Notes: generated from the sequence alone by a model not told the origin. 64,000 nt of DNA from Ovis canadensis (GCF_042477335.2 NC_091250.1:58473384-58537383), one strand, 5' to 3'; shown: positions 34,031 through 44,681, counted from the first letter of the stretch. Program-made: numbers and translations.

Positions 34031-34349
34031 TTGAATTGTCATTGTATTTCTTGTTATAACTCATTTTGACTTGCTGTGGTTCAGACACTGTTAGGTGGTT
34101 TACTTATGTTATCATTAAACCTTCAATATTATCTACAAAAAAAAAAAAAAAAGCAATGTCCATGTATTTCATTAAAAGGGGAAAGATTAGAAGGACGGGT
34201 ACCCTGCCAAAGCAGGGACTAGGCCTGTGCCCAGGCTGGCCCAACTCTGTTAAGAATCAGGGAGTGTCTGCAGAAGAAACTATAGACACTCCCCCTGAAC
34301 CCAGTGACTTGACTTCCTATCAAGGCTGTGGCCATTCAAGCAGAGTCGT

Positions 34350-34493
34350 TTAATCAGGCTCCTTTCTTGTTTGCATATTCGCTCACGATCCGAGATTTCA
34401 GTCAGGATGAGAGTTCACTCACTGTTTGCGCAACCGCGGGACTCTGCCTGAAAGGTGCCTCTCCGTTGTCCGGGCCGGTTGTCTCTGAAACAC
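34350..34493 (+). promoter_or_regulatory. Putative GBA3 promoter / 5' UTR with C/EBP palindrome
   Basis: About 140 bp before the GBA3 start codon is repeat-free and richer in G+C and CpG than its surroundings (for example gcgcaaccgcggg and ccgggccgg). It contains TTGCGCAA at 34426-34433, a perfect palindromic C/EBP site, about 61 bp upstream of the ATG. An octamer-like tttgcata is near 34370. Human GBA3 is expressed in liver, kidney and gut, so a C/EBP site is plausible. The transcription start itself is not visible, and there is no clear TATA box. Confidence 0.5.
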
Positions 34494-34551
34494 ATGGCTT
34501 TCCCTGCAGGATTTGGATGGGGGGCAGCCACCTCAGCTTATCAAGTGGAAG
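34494..34551 (+). CDS. GBA3: GBA3 first coding exon (cytosolic beta-glucosidase)
   Basis: ATG at 34494 opens 19 codons plus one base encoding an N-terminus that contains AFPAGFGWGAATSAYQVE. This is the start of family 1 glycoside hydrolases, in particular GBA3, the cytosolic enzyme that hydrolyses plant-derived and other beta-glucosides. GBA3 has no signal peptide and starts at just this point, whereas lactase (LCT) and LCTL have N-terminal leaders. In GH1 enzymes the Q of AYQVEG binds the glycone sugar in the -1 subsite. The frame has an upstream in-frame stop (34449-34451) and no earlier ATG. The start context is moderate (C at -3, G at +4). AAG/GTAGGA at 34551/34552 is a strong splice donor, leaving the glycine codon split after its first base. 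The next part of the protein is not found downstream in the window. An intact gene is likely, but a pseudogene broken in a later exon cannot be excluded. Confidence 0.85.
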
Positions 34552-34643
34552 GTAGGAGAAACTCCTTGCCCTTCTCTAGGGCTGGGCTGGATGCCTTCTC
34601 ATAGATTCTGTATGTTTGCGGAAGAAGGTGGGGATAAGGAGGC

Positions 34644-34681
34644 AAAAAAAAAAAAAAGAAGAAGAAGAAGGAGAAGAAGGG
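34644..34681. repeat. (A)n(GAA)n purine tract
   Basis: Fourteen A residues followed by GAA/GGA units, 93 bp downstream of the GBA3 splice donor. Confidence 0.9.
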
Positions 34682-34689
34682 AAAGCAGT

Positions 34690-34916
34690 GTGCTTGCGTG
34701 CTAAGTCACTGCAGTTGTGTCCGACTCTGTGCGACCCCATGGACTATAGCCCGCCAGGCTCCTCTGTCCGTGGGAATTCTCCAGGCGAGAATACTGGAGT
34801 GGGTTGCCATTCCCTCCTCCAGAGGATCTTCCCAACTCAGGAATCGAACCTGCATCTCTTAGGCCTTTTGCATGGGCAAGGGGGTTCTTACCACTAGCGC
34901 CACCTGGGAAGCCCCA
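34690..34916 (-). mobile_element. Bov-tA SINE
   Basis: Complete reverse SINE: 'gctaagtcactgcagttgtg' to 'gccacctgggaagcccc'. It lies about 140 bp inside the presumed first intron. Confidence 0.9.
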
Positions 34917-35447
34917 GAAAAGCACTGAAGAGGCCCTAACTGTTTAAATGAAACTACTCCTTTGCTCATTGAAGAGGCTCGCTTCCCATGTTCCTTTCCT
35001 TAGGCACAAGGGTGGTGGAGGTGACAGGCTGAAGACCCAGCAACAGCTGTATTTTTGGTCGGTTTCAGCTTATCTGAGACATCAGTGTACATTGAATGAG
35101 TTGCTTTCATCATTTGTTTCTTGAACACATTGGCCATAACCTCCCTAAAAATGAAAACAGTTGTTCCTGTTGGTTGGAAAATATTGACTAAGTACCTTCA
35201 AAGATTTCAAGAGACGTTGAAATTTCAAAGAACATTTCAAGGGATGTTCTTCAGTTGGGAGAGGTGCCCTGTTCTATTTCTGTTGAGCACACCCCCCTCC
35301 CCCATTTCCTGGGTGGCTGAGAAGTAAAGGGAAGCAACTGTGAGAGGTCAAAGAAGATCCAGAATGAAGTTGGTCTCCATTCACATCCATGGAACTGTCA
35401 GGTAGAAGCCATCTTCCATGGGGCCTCTGTGTTTTGACACACATATG
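34917..35447. other. Unassigned sequence
   Basis: No exon or repeat recognised. Confidence 0.5.
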
Positions 35448-35643
35448 CTCTGCTGGCTCAGATGGTAAAGAGTCAGCATGCAATGTGGGAGACCCAGCTT
35501 CGATCCCTGGGTTGGGAAGATCCCCTGGAGGAGGGCATGGCAACTGACTCCATTATTCTTGCCTGGAGAATCCCATGGACAGAGGAGCCTGGCAGGGCTG
35601 CAGTGCATGGGGTTGCAAAGAGTCGGACACAGCTGAGCAACCG
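35448..35643 (+). mobile_element. Bov-tA SINE, head shortened
   Basis: Starts at 'ctctgctggctcagatggta', lacking the usual gcttccctgg, with B-box-like 'gcttcgatccctgggttggg'. It ends at 'gctgagcaac'. Confidence 0.88.
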
Positions 35644-35954
35644 ATATTTTTATACTTTCATCCTCTGATACAAGGCATGCTCAAAAGGTCTGGGAGTGTC
35701 CAGTTCAGCAAGATCACACATCACTTTTCTCTCTCTCTCTGTAGTACTGTCTTCACATTTTCCCAGAAAATCTCCACTTGGTCAGCATGGGTGACTTGAC
35801 AGGGATGACCCTCGGAGTAAAAATGAGAAATACCACATTGGCTACTTTCCTTCTCAGAAGAGAGGTCAGACAGAACTGAGAGGGGGTTGCAGAGTGCTGG
35901 AATGGAGTGAACAGAATCAGGTTCTAGAAGGAGCATAGCATGGAGACTAGGAAA
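35644..35954. other. Unassigned sequence
   Basis: No gene or repeat recognised, apart from a short CT repeat at 35730-35742. Confidence 0.5.
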
Positions 35955-36175
35955 TCAGGACTGTTGAGCCAGACTCCCTGGACCTGGGGTCCATCTCTAC
36001 TTTTTCCTAACTCTGTGTGACTTTGGGCAAGTTACTCAACTTCTCTGTGCCTTCTCATGTAAATGGGGATAATGATGGCACTATCAACCTTATATTGTTG
36101 CTGTGAGGTTTAAATATGGTGATGTATGTTAAATGCTGAATGATTAGTAGGTGATCCCTGAATGGTACTTATATT
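35955..36175 (+). mobile_element. MIR SINE fossil, nearly whole
   Basis: 'tgagccagactccctggacc', 'gtgtgactttgggcaagtta', 'ctcatgtaaatggggataat' and 'gttgctgtgaggtttaaata' cover most of MIR in forward order. Confidence 0.82.
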
Positions 36176-36455
36176 TAGATGGGGGTCAGTCACAAAGGGA
36201 TTACTGAGAATGACTTGCTTTAGAACTTTACAGTAAACTTGGCTGAAACATGCAATCAGTTACCCAAGACAGCACAGTGGGATTTCAGTTCCCAGCTCCA
36301 GATCCTGCTCACTCAGGTGCCGGGGGTGAGCATACGGCTCCCTTCTGAGCTTCTCCCTTCACACGGCTTCCTCATGGCCAGACCTCTTCTGTCTACACCT
36401 GGCTTGCTGCTGCCTTACTGTAAGCTCTTTATTTGTGATCCCTAGCCCGCTATTG

Positions 36456-36592
36456 GAGAAGGAAATGGCAACCCACTCCGGTGTTCTTGCCTAGAGAATC
36501 CCAGAGACGGGGGAGCCTGGTGGGCTGCCGTCTATGGGATCCCACAGAGTCGGGCACGACTGAAGCGACGCAGCAGCAGCAGCAGCAGCAGC
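36456..36592 (+). mobile_element. Bov-A2 SINE, second monomer only, (CAG)n tail
   Basis: A single monomer with a tail of about eight CAG units. A 12-bp TSD, agcccgctattg, is at 36444-36455 and 36593-36604; its first two bases overlap the CAG tail. Confidence 0.92.
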
Positions 36593-36728
36593 AGCCCGCT
36601 ATTGTGCTGTTCACTGTCTAATAACAGCTTTCAGAAGGGAAATTGATCTTCCCTTCTCTTTCTGTCAAGGCACAGATGCCTTTTATATATCTGTTTTTTT
36701 TTTTTTTTTTCATACTGTTCATGGTGAC

Positions 36729-37640
36729 CTGCCTCTTGAGAAACCTGTATGCAGGTCAGGAAGCAACAGTTAGAACTGGACATGGAAAAACAGACTGGTT
36801 CCAAATAGGAAAAGGAGTACGTCAAAGCTGTATATTGTCACCCTGCTTATTTAACTTATACAGAGTACGTCATGAGAAATGCTTGGCTAGAAGAAGCACA
36901 AGCTGGAATCAAGATTGCCAGGAGAAATATCAATAACCTCAGATATGCAGATGACACCACCCTTATGGCAGAAAGCAAAGAAGGACTAAAAAGCCTCTTG
37001 ATGAAAGTGAAAGAGGAGAGTGAAAAAAGTTGGCTTAAAGCTCAACGTTCAGAAAACGAAGATCATGGCATCCGGACCCATCACTTCATGGCAAATAGAT
37101 GGGGAAACAGTGGAAACAGTGTCAGACTTTATTTTTTTGGGCTCCAAAATCACTACAGATGGTGACTGCAGCCGTGAAATTAAAAGACACTTTTTCCTTG
37201 GAAGGAAAGTTATGACCAACCTAGATAGCATATTGAAAAGCAGAGACATTACTTTGTCAACAAAGGTCTGTCTAGTCAAGGCTATGGTTTTTTCCAGCAG
37301 TCATGTATGGATGTGAAAGTTGGACTATAAAGAAAGCTGAGTGCCAAAGAATTGATGCTTTTGGACTGTGGTGTTGGAGAAGGGAGAGTCCCTTCTTCTT
37401 GAGAGTCCCTTGGACTGCAAGGAGGTCCAACTAGTCTATTCTAAAGGAGATCAGTCCTGGCTGTTCATTGGAAGGGCTGATGTTAAAGCTGAAACTCCAA
37501 TACGTTGGCCACCTGATGTGAAGGGCTGACTCATTTGAAAAGACCCTGATACTGGGGAAGATTGAGGGTGGGAGGAGAAGGGGACAACAGTGGATGAGAT
37601 GGTTGGATGGCATCATTGACTCAATGGACATGAGTTTGGG
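36729..37640 (+). pseudogene. BovB reverse transcriptase remnant with frameshifts
   Basis: The catalytic YADD is intact at 36944-36955 (context NLRYADDTTLMAES), preceded by the GHGKTDWFQIGKGV region. The coding frame changes at least twice. The VRQSCILSPCLFNL stretch is in the frame open at 36643-36936, YADD is in that of 36872-37165, and KVGLKLNVQKTK...SDFIFLGSK is in that of 37020-37316. Further C-terminal codons are interrupted near 37300 and 37390. It is a dead copy. BovB is RTE-class, with one ORF for an APE endonuclease and a reverse transcriptase; the endonuclease part is absent here. Confidence 0.85.
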
Positions 37641-37743
37641 TGGACTCCAGGAGTTGGTGATGGACAGGGAGGCCTGGCATGCTGTGGTTCATGGGGTCAC
37701 AAAGAGTTGGACACAATTGAGGGACTGAACTGACTGACTGACT
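36729..37743 (+). mobile_element. BovB LINE, 5'-truncated ~1 kb copy
   Basis: Runs from the reverse transcriptase region to the 3' end, with a short (TGAC)n tail. A 17-T run at 36694-36710 lies just upstream. Since this BovB points to the right, that T run is not its tail. No convincing TSD was found. Confidence 0.88.
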
Positions 37744-37764
37744 TTCTTTTCTTACCTATCCTTT

Positions 37765-37965
37765 TATGCTGGGTTTGAATCCTAGCTCGAGCACTTACTA
37801 GGTGAGTGACTTTGGACAAATAACTTGTTTAAGTCTCAGGTTCCTTATATATAAAATTAAGAAAATAGTCATACCCACCCTGTAGCTTTGTTCTGAGAAT
37901 TAAAGAGGTCTGCATATATGATTGGAGCACAAGACTACCTGGTGCATAGTATCCACTAAATAAAA
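37765..37965 (+). mobile_element. MIR SINE fossil
   Basis: 'gctgggtttgaatcctagct', 'gtgagtgactttggacaaat' and 'tggtgcatagtatccactaa' follow MIR order in forward orientation. Confidence 0.78.
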
Positions 37966-39586
37966 ATAACACTACTATACTACTACTGCTGGTAATGATG
38001 ATGAATGTTATTCTTTCTCCTGGTTTGATTCTGTCTCACTACGTCATCTGCTCCATTTACTGGGAATGGTGCTTTCTTCTTTGGACCCTAAATAAGAATA
38101 CACTCTGTTCTTGCTCGTTCTTGTGCAGTTACTGGGAGAGTTACTGTTTAGCTCCCCCTTCCACCGTTGTAGGGATCACATGTGCAGGATGTCAACACGT
38201 GGCTTTGTCAGATCAATGTGGCCTGGAATTTAAAAGCTGAAGTCACCTCATCACTTTCTAATTTTGATAATCTTTGAACTTTTGAGCTTCCCTGGCCTCT
38301 GAAAGTTCACAGAGTCTTTGGAAGTCACTGAGGACTGAGCAGCAACTGTATTTGTAAAAACAAAAAATCTAGCTTGGTCATTTATTCTAAAACATCATGA
38401 TGTTTCTTTTTATATTGATTTTCAAAACACATTGTCTGTGTAGGTATCTTTGTTTTCAGACACCCTCTCCTGAGTCTGGAGAGACAGCCATCATACTCCA
38501 TGGCTCCCGCCATCCTCTACAGATCCATGCCCACCCCCACACAGAAACAGTGATATTTTGGCTCTGTTACTTGGAATGAAAGTCACTGTCAGGGTCTTTG
38601 CAAGTAGAGTAACCAGAAAGGGCAAAACAGGCCTTTCAGTCACTGGGCTTCCTAAGGTACTGCTTGCTTGTATATTTCACCAGACCTGTGGCTCTTCCTT
38701 CTGTCTGTCCTTGTCCACGTCTCTTTCACCTTCATGTTGGCCACTTCCTTGGCTATGGTTTTTAAGAAGAGTTTAATGTTTGTTATACCAGAGTTGGCTT
38801 CATGGTGCCTAGAGCTTTTTGGAGGAAAGCACCATATAAATCTAATAAATAAATAATAAACAAGTGATATAAGCAGGAGGAAAATTATGTGTTTTAGGTG
38901 AGTTGTAAATAACACTGTAAAACCTGTAAAAATGTATTCGTTAGACAAAGAGGCAGGGAAGAAAATGAAGATGATCATCATTTGTACAGAAGTGAATCTC
39001 ATGCAATATTTTAAAGCGCGAAAAAATCCCCATGATTTTTAACCCTTTATGAAACTCTTTGCCTGTGTTTCTGGCTTGGGAACATGAGGCACAAAACAGC
39101 AGATAGCTCAGTGCCACTGTTTACTTCGTTGGTAAGCCATGAGGGCCTTTGAAAACAACTTTTAGGACCTGATTCTACAGCTCTTATGAGCTTGTAACTC
39201 CCAGTAATTTCAGGGAAGGCTCTACAGGGGTGAATGTACTCTGCAACAATCCTACGGGTCCTAAGTGAAATCTAAACTACTCCACTAAGGCCTCCTGGTG
39301 GAATCCAAGTTTGTGGTTTTTAAGGAGGTGAAGCCCTCAGTTTTATGAATGCTATTACCAACCCTCCATGATGCACTGGATATCAGTGTAATGTTCAGAC
39401 TGTGATTTAACTTGGACTTTTGACTTTATGTTGGCAGATATTGAGGCTGGCCTCAACATTTGGCCTTCTGTTTGCTTTGGTGTATCAAAGGTGAACTCCT
39501 GTAGTTGAGAAACTTGGGGTTCTTTTGTGCTTACAAAAGTGGGAGAATGAACGAATTCTTTGGTTTTAGGTCCAGTTTTAAGTGTT
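37966..39586. other. Unassigned sequence (1.6 kb)
   Basis: No exon is supportable. A segment near 38800-38860 (aagcaccatataaatctaat) resembles an L2/MIR 3' end but is too short to call. Confidence 0.45.
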
Positions 39587-39938
39587 TCGATTTTTTTTTT
39601 TTTTCGATTGATCAGTGTTTGGCTGCTTCTGGGTCTTCGTTGCTGTGAGCAGGCTTTCTCTAGCTACAGTGAGCTGAGCGGGGGCTACCCTCTAGTTTGC
39701 AGTGCATGGGCTTTCCATGTGACCTCTCCTGTTGCAGAGCCTGGGCTCTGTGGTACAGGGGCTTCCGTAGTTGCAGCATATGGACTCAGTAGTTGCCGCT
39801 CTCAGGCTCTGGAGTGGGGGCTCAGTAGTTTCGATGCCCCAGCTTAGTTGTTCCCAGGCCTGTGGGATCTTCCCGGTGCAGGAATCAAACCCATGTTTCC
39901 TGCAGTTCTTAAACACTGGGCCACCAGGGAGGGCCTGT
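39587..39938 (-). mobile_element. CHR-2-type SINE (cetartiodactyl, tRNA-Glu-derived)
   Basis: A poly-T at 39590-39604 marks the tail of a minus-strand SINE. The body has repeated 'ctcagtagtt' and 'gctctg' units and 'cttcgttgctgtgagcaggc'. It ends with the head complement 'gggatcttcccggtgcagga', then 'aaacactgggccaccaggga'. The CHR family predates the ruminant Bov SINEs. Confidence 0.8.
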
Positions 39939-40505
39939 AGTGATTCTATCCAGGCTGTTTCTTCACTGTACCTTTTAAAAACTGAATTCAACTATACAAA
40001 CTGAGCTAGATGCCCATTTTATCTACCTGCTTTGGATGTCAGCACAGGCCCCATATTTCTTTAGACCACTTCCTGTTTGCTTCCTCCACTCAACCAGTTT
40101 TGGCTGTGTATCTGGCTTCCTAATTTCTACTAAACTCCTTGGCGCAAACATTTCAGCTGGGGATTTGATCTTCTGGCTACCCTTGGTAGTCTTCTGGTAC
40201 AGTGTTCACCAAACTGATCTGCCCTTTGTATGAACCATCTAAGAAAGGAGTGGAAGCAGACTTAAAAGCGTGGACATTTGTAAAAAGGAGGAGGAGAGGT
40301 GAGAATTTATCCATGAAATTTCTCATACCTTGAAGTTGAGGTGAGAGAAACCACGGTTATTTTTTTCCCCCAGTTTCAAATTTGAGATCCACAAAAACTC
40401 AGTAGTTGCCCCCGTTTTTGATTGTACCATGAAATTATGTAGGCATCATCAAACAAGTATGGGCTTTGGCCAGGATGGTATTCAGATATTCATCAGCTGA
40501 TACAC
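39939..40505. other. Unassigned sequence
   Basis: No gene or repeat recognised. Confidence 0.5.
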
Positions 40506-40740
40506 TGACCAATCAGATGCTAACTGTAAAAAAAAAACTGGCATAGACTGGACTCGCACCTACATTGACTAATGGGAGGGAATTCCAACCATCAGCTGCT
40601 GGTATGGGACAGACTACTGGCAGCATCTTCATTGACCATTAAGAGTAGAGGCCAGCTGTCAACAACTGACTTGACTAGCCTGGCACTCACTTAACTAATC
40701 AGAGTGGGTACCAGCTGTAATCAACCACTGAGGCCACAAT
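40506..40740. repeat. Degenerate ~60-bp tandem repeat, about four units
   Basis: Units begin at about 40506, 40566, 40633 and 40692 with tgaccaat, tgactaat, tgaccatt and taactaat. The last two are most alike (aagagtagaggccagctgtc against cagagtgggtaccagctgta). Spacings are 60, 67 and 59 bp. A 10-A run interrupts the first unit. Confidence 0.5.
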
Positions 40741-40969
40741 TTCATGTACTGATTGATTTTTAGCTTTAGGCTTATGAGTGGGACATATGAAGACTATATC
40801 AGACTATTTGTGAACTACTGGAGAGTTAAATCTCTTAATTTCTCCAAGCCTCAGATTTTTCACCTGCAAAATCCCATATGTTCATTGCTCTCTCTCTTTT
40901 TTAATTAAATTTCATTGGGTGAGTATTGGAGAGCTCTTTTTTACATTGTGTGCTTCTCTGGATCTGGGT

Positions 40970-41320
40970 TGATTTCCCCAGTTTTTTCTTTCAGATTACT
41001 GATTTGGGCATTAGCTTTGTTCATTCTATCTTTCAACCTCTCTATGAAGTATTTAATTATGGCAATCATATTTTTAAGTTTTAGGAACACATTCTTATTC
41101 TTTGATTGTCTAATTTCCAGGAAGTCATGTTTTGTTTTTTGGGTGTAGTCATTCTTTAAATCTTTGTAAGAATGCTAGTTTAAAAATTGTCTTTTTTTCC
41201 CTTTTTTGTATCACTTTGAAATCTTTGGGTTATTTGTTTATTTGGGTCCTCATCTTTCATGCTATTTGTCTTTGTCAAGTGGTTTGGTGATCCTGGAATA
41301 CCCATTTATGATTTTGAATG
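40970..41320 (-). mobile_element. Possible ancient L1-related fragment
   Basis: 'cattctatctttcaacctct', 'ttaattatggcaatcatatt' and 'tctttgattgtctaatttcc' recall the complement of old L1-related sequence. Weak. Confidence 0.35.
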
Positions 41321-41594
41321 AAAGAATACATTGACATGAGTAACTGAGTTAGGCTTCCTTTGAAGTTAAGTGGTTTTGTTCAGCTGAAACAGTCCTGACC
41401 CTGTAAGAAGCAGGGTTCTGTGTGAGTGAGTGGGACCCGTTGATGGTCAGTCTACTCATAAAGGACTATGTGTGTGAGGGAAGGAAGCCAACGTTTAGAC
41501 CTCGATAATGGCCAGATAATGAGGACTTTAAAAAAGGATGTTTTCGTTTGCCTTTTAAAAGTGTTTTTATCAAGTCTTTCTTTTTTCATCAGTT

Positions 41595-42115
41595 TAACTG
41601 AGGTATAATCGTCATACAGCACTGTATAAGTTTAAAGGGTACAGCTTAATGACTTGACTTACATATATTATCAGTTGATTACCACAATAAGAAAAAAAGT
41701 TTAAAAGCTTTGATGCAAATTTCTAGGATCTATTCTCTTAGCAATTTTCAAATATGGCATACAACAAAGTTTACTCTAGTCATCATGTTGTACATTACTT
41801 CCTCAGTACTAATTTATCTTATAACCAAAAGTTTGTACCTTCTGACCACTTTCATCCAATTTGTCCTCCCCTCACCCCCCATCTCTGGAGGATATAGATC
41901 TGATTATTTTTTCTCTATGAGTTTGTTTTTTTCTGTTTCCTTAGATTCCACTGTGAGATCATGCCATGTTCATCTTTCTCTGTCTGATTGTTCACTTTTG
42001 ACTTTTGTTTCCCATCTGTACTACCCTTCAAGTTCATATTTAGTTCTAGAGTTTAGTCTGCCTTTCTGGACTGTCTCAGTACCCTTGATAGCAATCTTTT
42101 CCTGTCACATATCTC
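41595..42115 (-). mobile_element. Old L1M-type 3' UTR fragment
   Basis: Strong order of L1M 3' UTR motifs in reverse: 'aactgaggtataatcgtcat', 'gattaccacaataagaaaaa', 'ctcttagcaattttcaaata', 'aagtttgtaccttctgacca' and 'atctttctctgtctga'. Confidence 0.7.
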
Positions 42116-43422
42116 ACTTTTATTAAGCATATCTTGTAACTTCGAGGTGGGGTAAAGGCAGCACCAACTGCTCTGTTTGAAGGAACCAAACTGCTCTGTG
42201 GGAGAGGAACCAGTCAGGCCGGCAGCATGTTAGATAATCCTTTAGTTAATTACTCTGATGATTGCTCTGAGTCTGTTCTGCTCTCTGCAGTGGCTGACCC
42301 ATAGATTCTCTAGGGCAACCCCTCTTAATCCTTACCAGCCGTCGTGTGTGTGTCTGCGTGTGTGTGTCTCTATGTGTTGTAATCCTTTGCTTTAGTTTCT
42401 CAGACAATTCCATTCTAGTTACTTTCTGTTTTCCACAAATACTTGAGTCAATGTGGCATTCTTTAGGGGCTTTTTTGGTTTTCAGTTATGTCATGGATTT
42501 TTTTTTTTTTAATTGGCTGTCATTTCGGTGGGGTTGTGAGAGGAGAGGAATTAAATATGTCCATTCCACTCTCCATCTTGAAGTGGAAGTCCTTATTAAC
42601 ATGCCTTTATAGAACAAAAGTGTCTTATAAACCATACAGGATTATTCAAAGTTTAGCAAATGAAATACCCCCTCTTCTTTTTACCTTTATCTTCCTCCTC
42701 TCTATCACTAACACATGCAAGCTCTGGAAATTTTCTAGGCTTATGCTTTTTAGAAAGAGGATGAGATAACATGGGATTGATGGCATTTCAGGCAATGAGA
42801 GGAAGTGAAATACTGAGGGAATGTGAGGAAAGCCGTAGTGGAGCGTAGGTGCTTTGACCAAGAAAAGTGCCTGCCTCTGGGGTCAGCTGCTCTTAGCCAC
42901 TTGTACTTTTCATCCTTCCTTACATCCCTTTGTTCTGGACACAGATTCCCCATGTACCAAGTTTCCTGATAACGAGTTGGCTTCATGGGCAGTGATGAAA
43001 GGTGTCCGTTGCCATCGCTGTTGGTACGTGTCGGGTATTTGCTGATAACAGTCTGCCTAATTATGTATTCTTTTCTATCAATGATGTTCTTGATACAGAA
43101 TGAATGCTTATCACATATGTTTAGGAAAAAGCATTTTTATCTGTATGATGGAATTACTACAAAATAATTGTTGAGTATTTAAAATATACAAACAAGCAAA
43201 CAAAAAATCAGCCAGAGAGGTGTCTTCCAATTTTGAGTACGTACTTCAGTCTCTTTGTATACATTCACAGATTTTCATACACTCATCTAATTTTGTTCAC
43301 CCTAATAGCATTCTATAGATGGTTTTGGTTTCTGTAAGATACTTAAAAATATCCTGATAGACTGTAACACATTCGCCTCTTTTTCTCCCTTCTCTCTATA
43401 CACATGGATGTTGCATAGACAG
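42116..43422. other. Unassigned sequence with minor TG and T runs
   Basis: No exon. Imperfect TG repeats are at 42343-42378 and a 12-T run is near 42500. A short duplication, aactgctctgt, occurs at about 42167 and 42189. Confidence 0.45.
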
Positions 43423-43431
43423 CAAATGTGA

Positions 43432-43842
43432 TCTGTCTATCTTTCAATTACGGTTTCCTCAGGGTATATACCAAACAGTGGGTTTGCTGGGTCATATTCT
43501 AGTTTTAGTCCTGATTTTTTCAGGAATCTCCTTATTGTTCTCCATAGTGGCGATGTCAATTTGCACTCCCACCAACAGTGCCAGAAGGTTCTCTTTCTCC
43601 ACACCTTCAGCGTTTACTGTTTGTGTGCTTTTTGATGGTGGCCAGTCTGACTGGTGTGAGATGATACCTCATTGTGGTTCTGATGTGCATTTCTCTAATA
43701 ATGAGTGATGTTGAACATCTTTTCATGTGTTTATTAGCCATCTGTATGTCTTCTTTGGAGAAATGTCTGTTTAGGTCTTCTGCCCACTTTTTGATTGGGT
43801 TGTTTGTTTTTCTGCTGTTGAACTGCACGAGCTGCTTGTATT
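43432..43842 (-). mobile_element. L1-BT ORF2 C-terminal fragment, inverted segment
   Basis: The minus-strand translation reads [19 protein letters not shown] and [20 protein letters not shown], close to the intact L1-BT copy at 7-11 kb. It is directly joined to a + strand L1-BT 3' end. The whole composite is bounded by a 9-bp repeat, caaatgtga, at 43423-43431 and 43913-43921. Confidence 0.88.
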
Positions 43843-43912
43843 GCAGAAACCATCACAATATTGTAATTATCCCCTAATTAAAAATAAAAAGAAGCAAAAA
43901 AACAAAACAAAA
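43843..43912 (+). mobile_element. L1-BT 3' terminus and A-rich tail, forward segment
   Basis: 'aaccatcacaatattgtaat' and 'cccctaattaaaaataaa' correspond to the L1-BT 3' end seen at 47310-47371. They are followed by an AAAAC-rich tail up to the TSD. Confidence 0.82.
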
Positions 43913-43921
43913 CAAATGTGA

Positions 43922-44470
43922 ATCAATATGCATCATTGAAACTAAGAGAAAATTTGCTGTATCTCAGTAAATCTGCTACATCTCCTGTTTGGAGTAGAGT
44001 TCTATATCGTGTCCTACATATCTGTACATAAATTAATTTGTTACCACCAAATTCATCAGTTAAGCTGGGACATTTGTTTATTTGGATGAATGTGTGCCAG
44101 CATCATACTGAAAAAAAGACTGTTCTTTCTGGGGCCTGCCCATCTGGCAGGGGTTGCTTTCCAGGTAAGTTCACTGGTGCAAAGCTTAAGTGATTCTTCA
44201 AGAATTATTGGGTCATCACATAGTGTCCCAGACAGAAATATGGGACTCATGCTAGACTGTTCCTCTTGCCCTTCTTTATTAATTATTTTTTTGTTCTATC
44301 TCTTTTAAACCCCTTGATTACACCCATCTTCCCCATTACTGCTTCCTTTCTTTTAGTTCCAGAACTCATCAAAACTCTTTTGTTTTAAATTCTTCTTGCC
44401 TCCCTCCACTTTCCTCCAATCTCTCTAACACCCTGCTTCTAGCATGGCCTTAAAATTCTGACCACTTCAT
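43922..44470. other. Unassigned sequence
   Basis: No gene or repeat recognised. Confidence 0.5.
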
Positions 44471-44480
44471 TCCATTTCTT

Positions 44481-44663
44481 TTTTTTTTATTTAATGATTT
44501 TCTTTTTTTTGGTAAGAGAAGCTAAGTGGTCCTCAGTTTTAGTCTTTACTTTTTGGTTGCCCCGTGCAGCGTATAGGATCTTAGTTCCCCAACCAGGGAT
44601 CAAACCTGAGCCCCCTGCATTGGAAGTATAGAGTCTTAACCACTGGACCTCCGGGGGAATCCC
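44481..44663 (-). mobile_element. CHR-1-type SINE
   Basis: Reverse CHR SINE: T-rich tail at the low end, then 'ggttgccccgtgcagcgtat', 'gttccccaaccagggatcaa', and head complement 'taaccactggacctccgggg'. A perfect 10-bp TSD, tccatttctt, is at 44471-44480 and 44664-44673. Confidence 0.88.
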
Positions 44664-44681
44664 TCCATTTCTTGAGAGATA

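Noticed and set aside
34328-34555. 75-codon frame covering the GBA3 region
   Set aside because: It is in a different frame from the GH1 peptide and reads through the splice donor; the real coding segment is the shorter 34494-34551 exon.
36570-36592. CRISPR-like short repeats (CAG units)
   Set aside because: Simple CAG expansion at a Bov-A2 tail; there are no spacers and the DNA is from a mammal.
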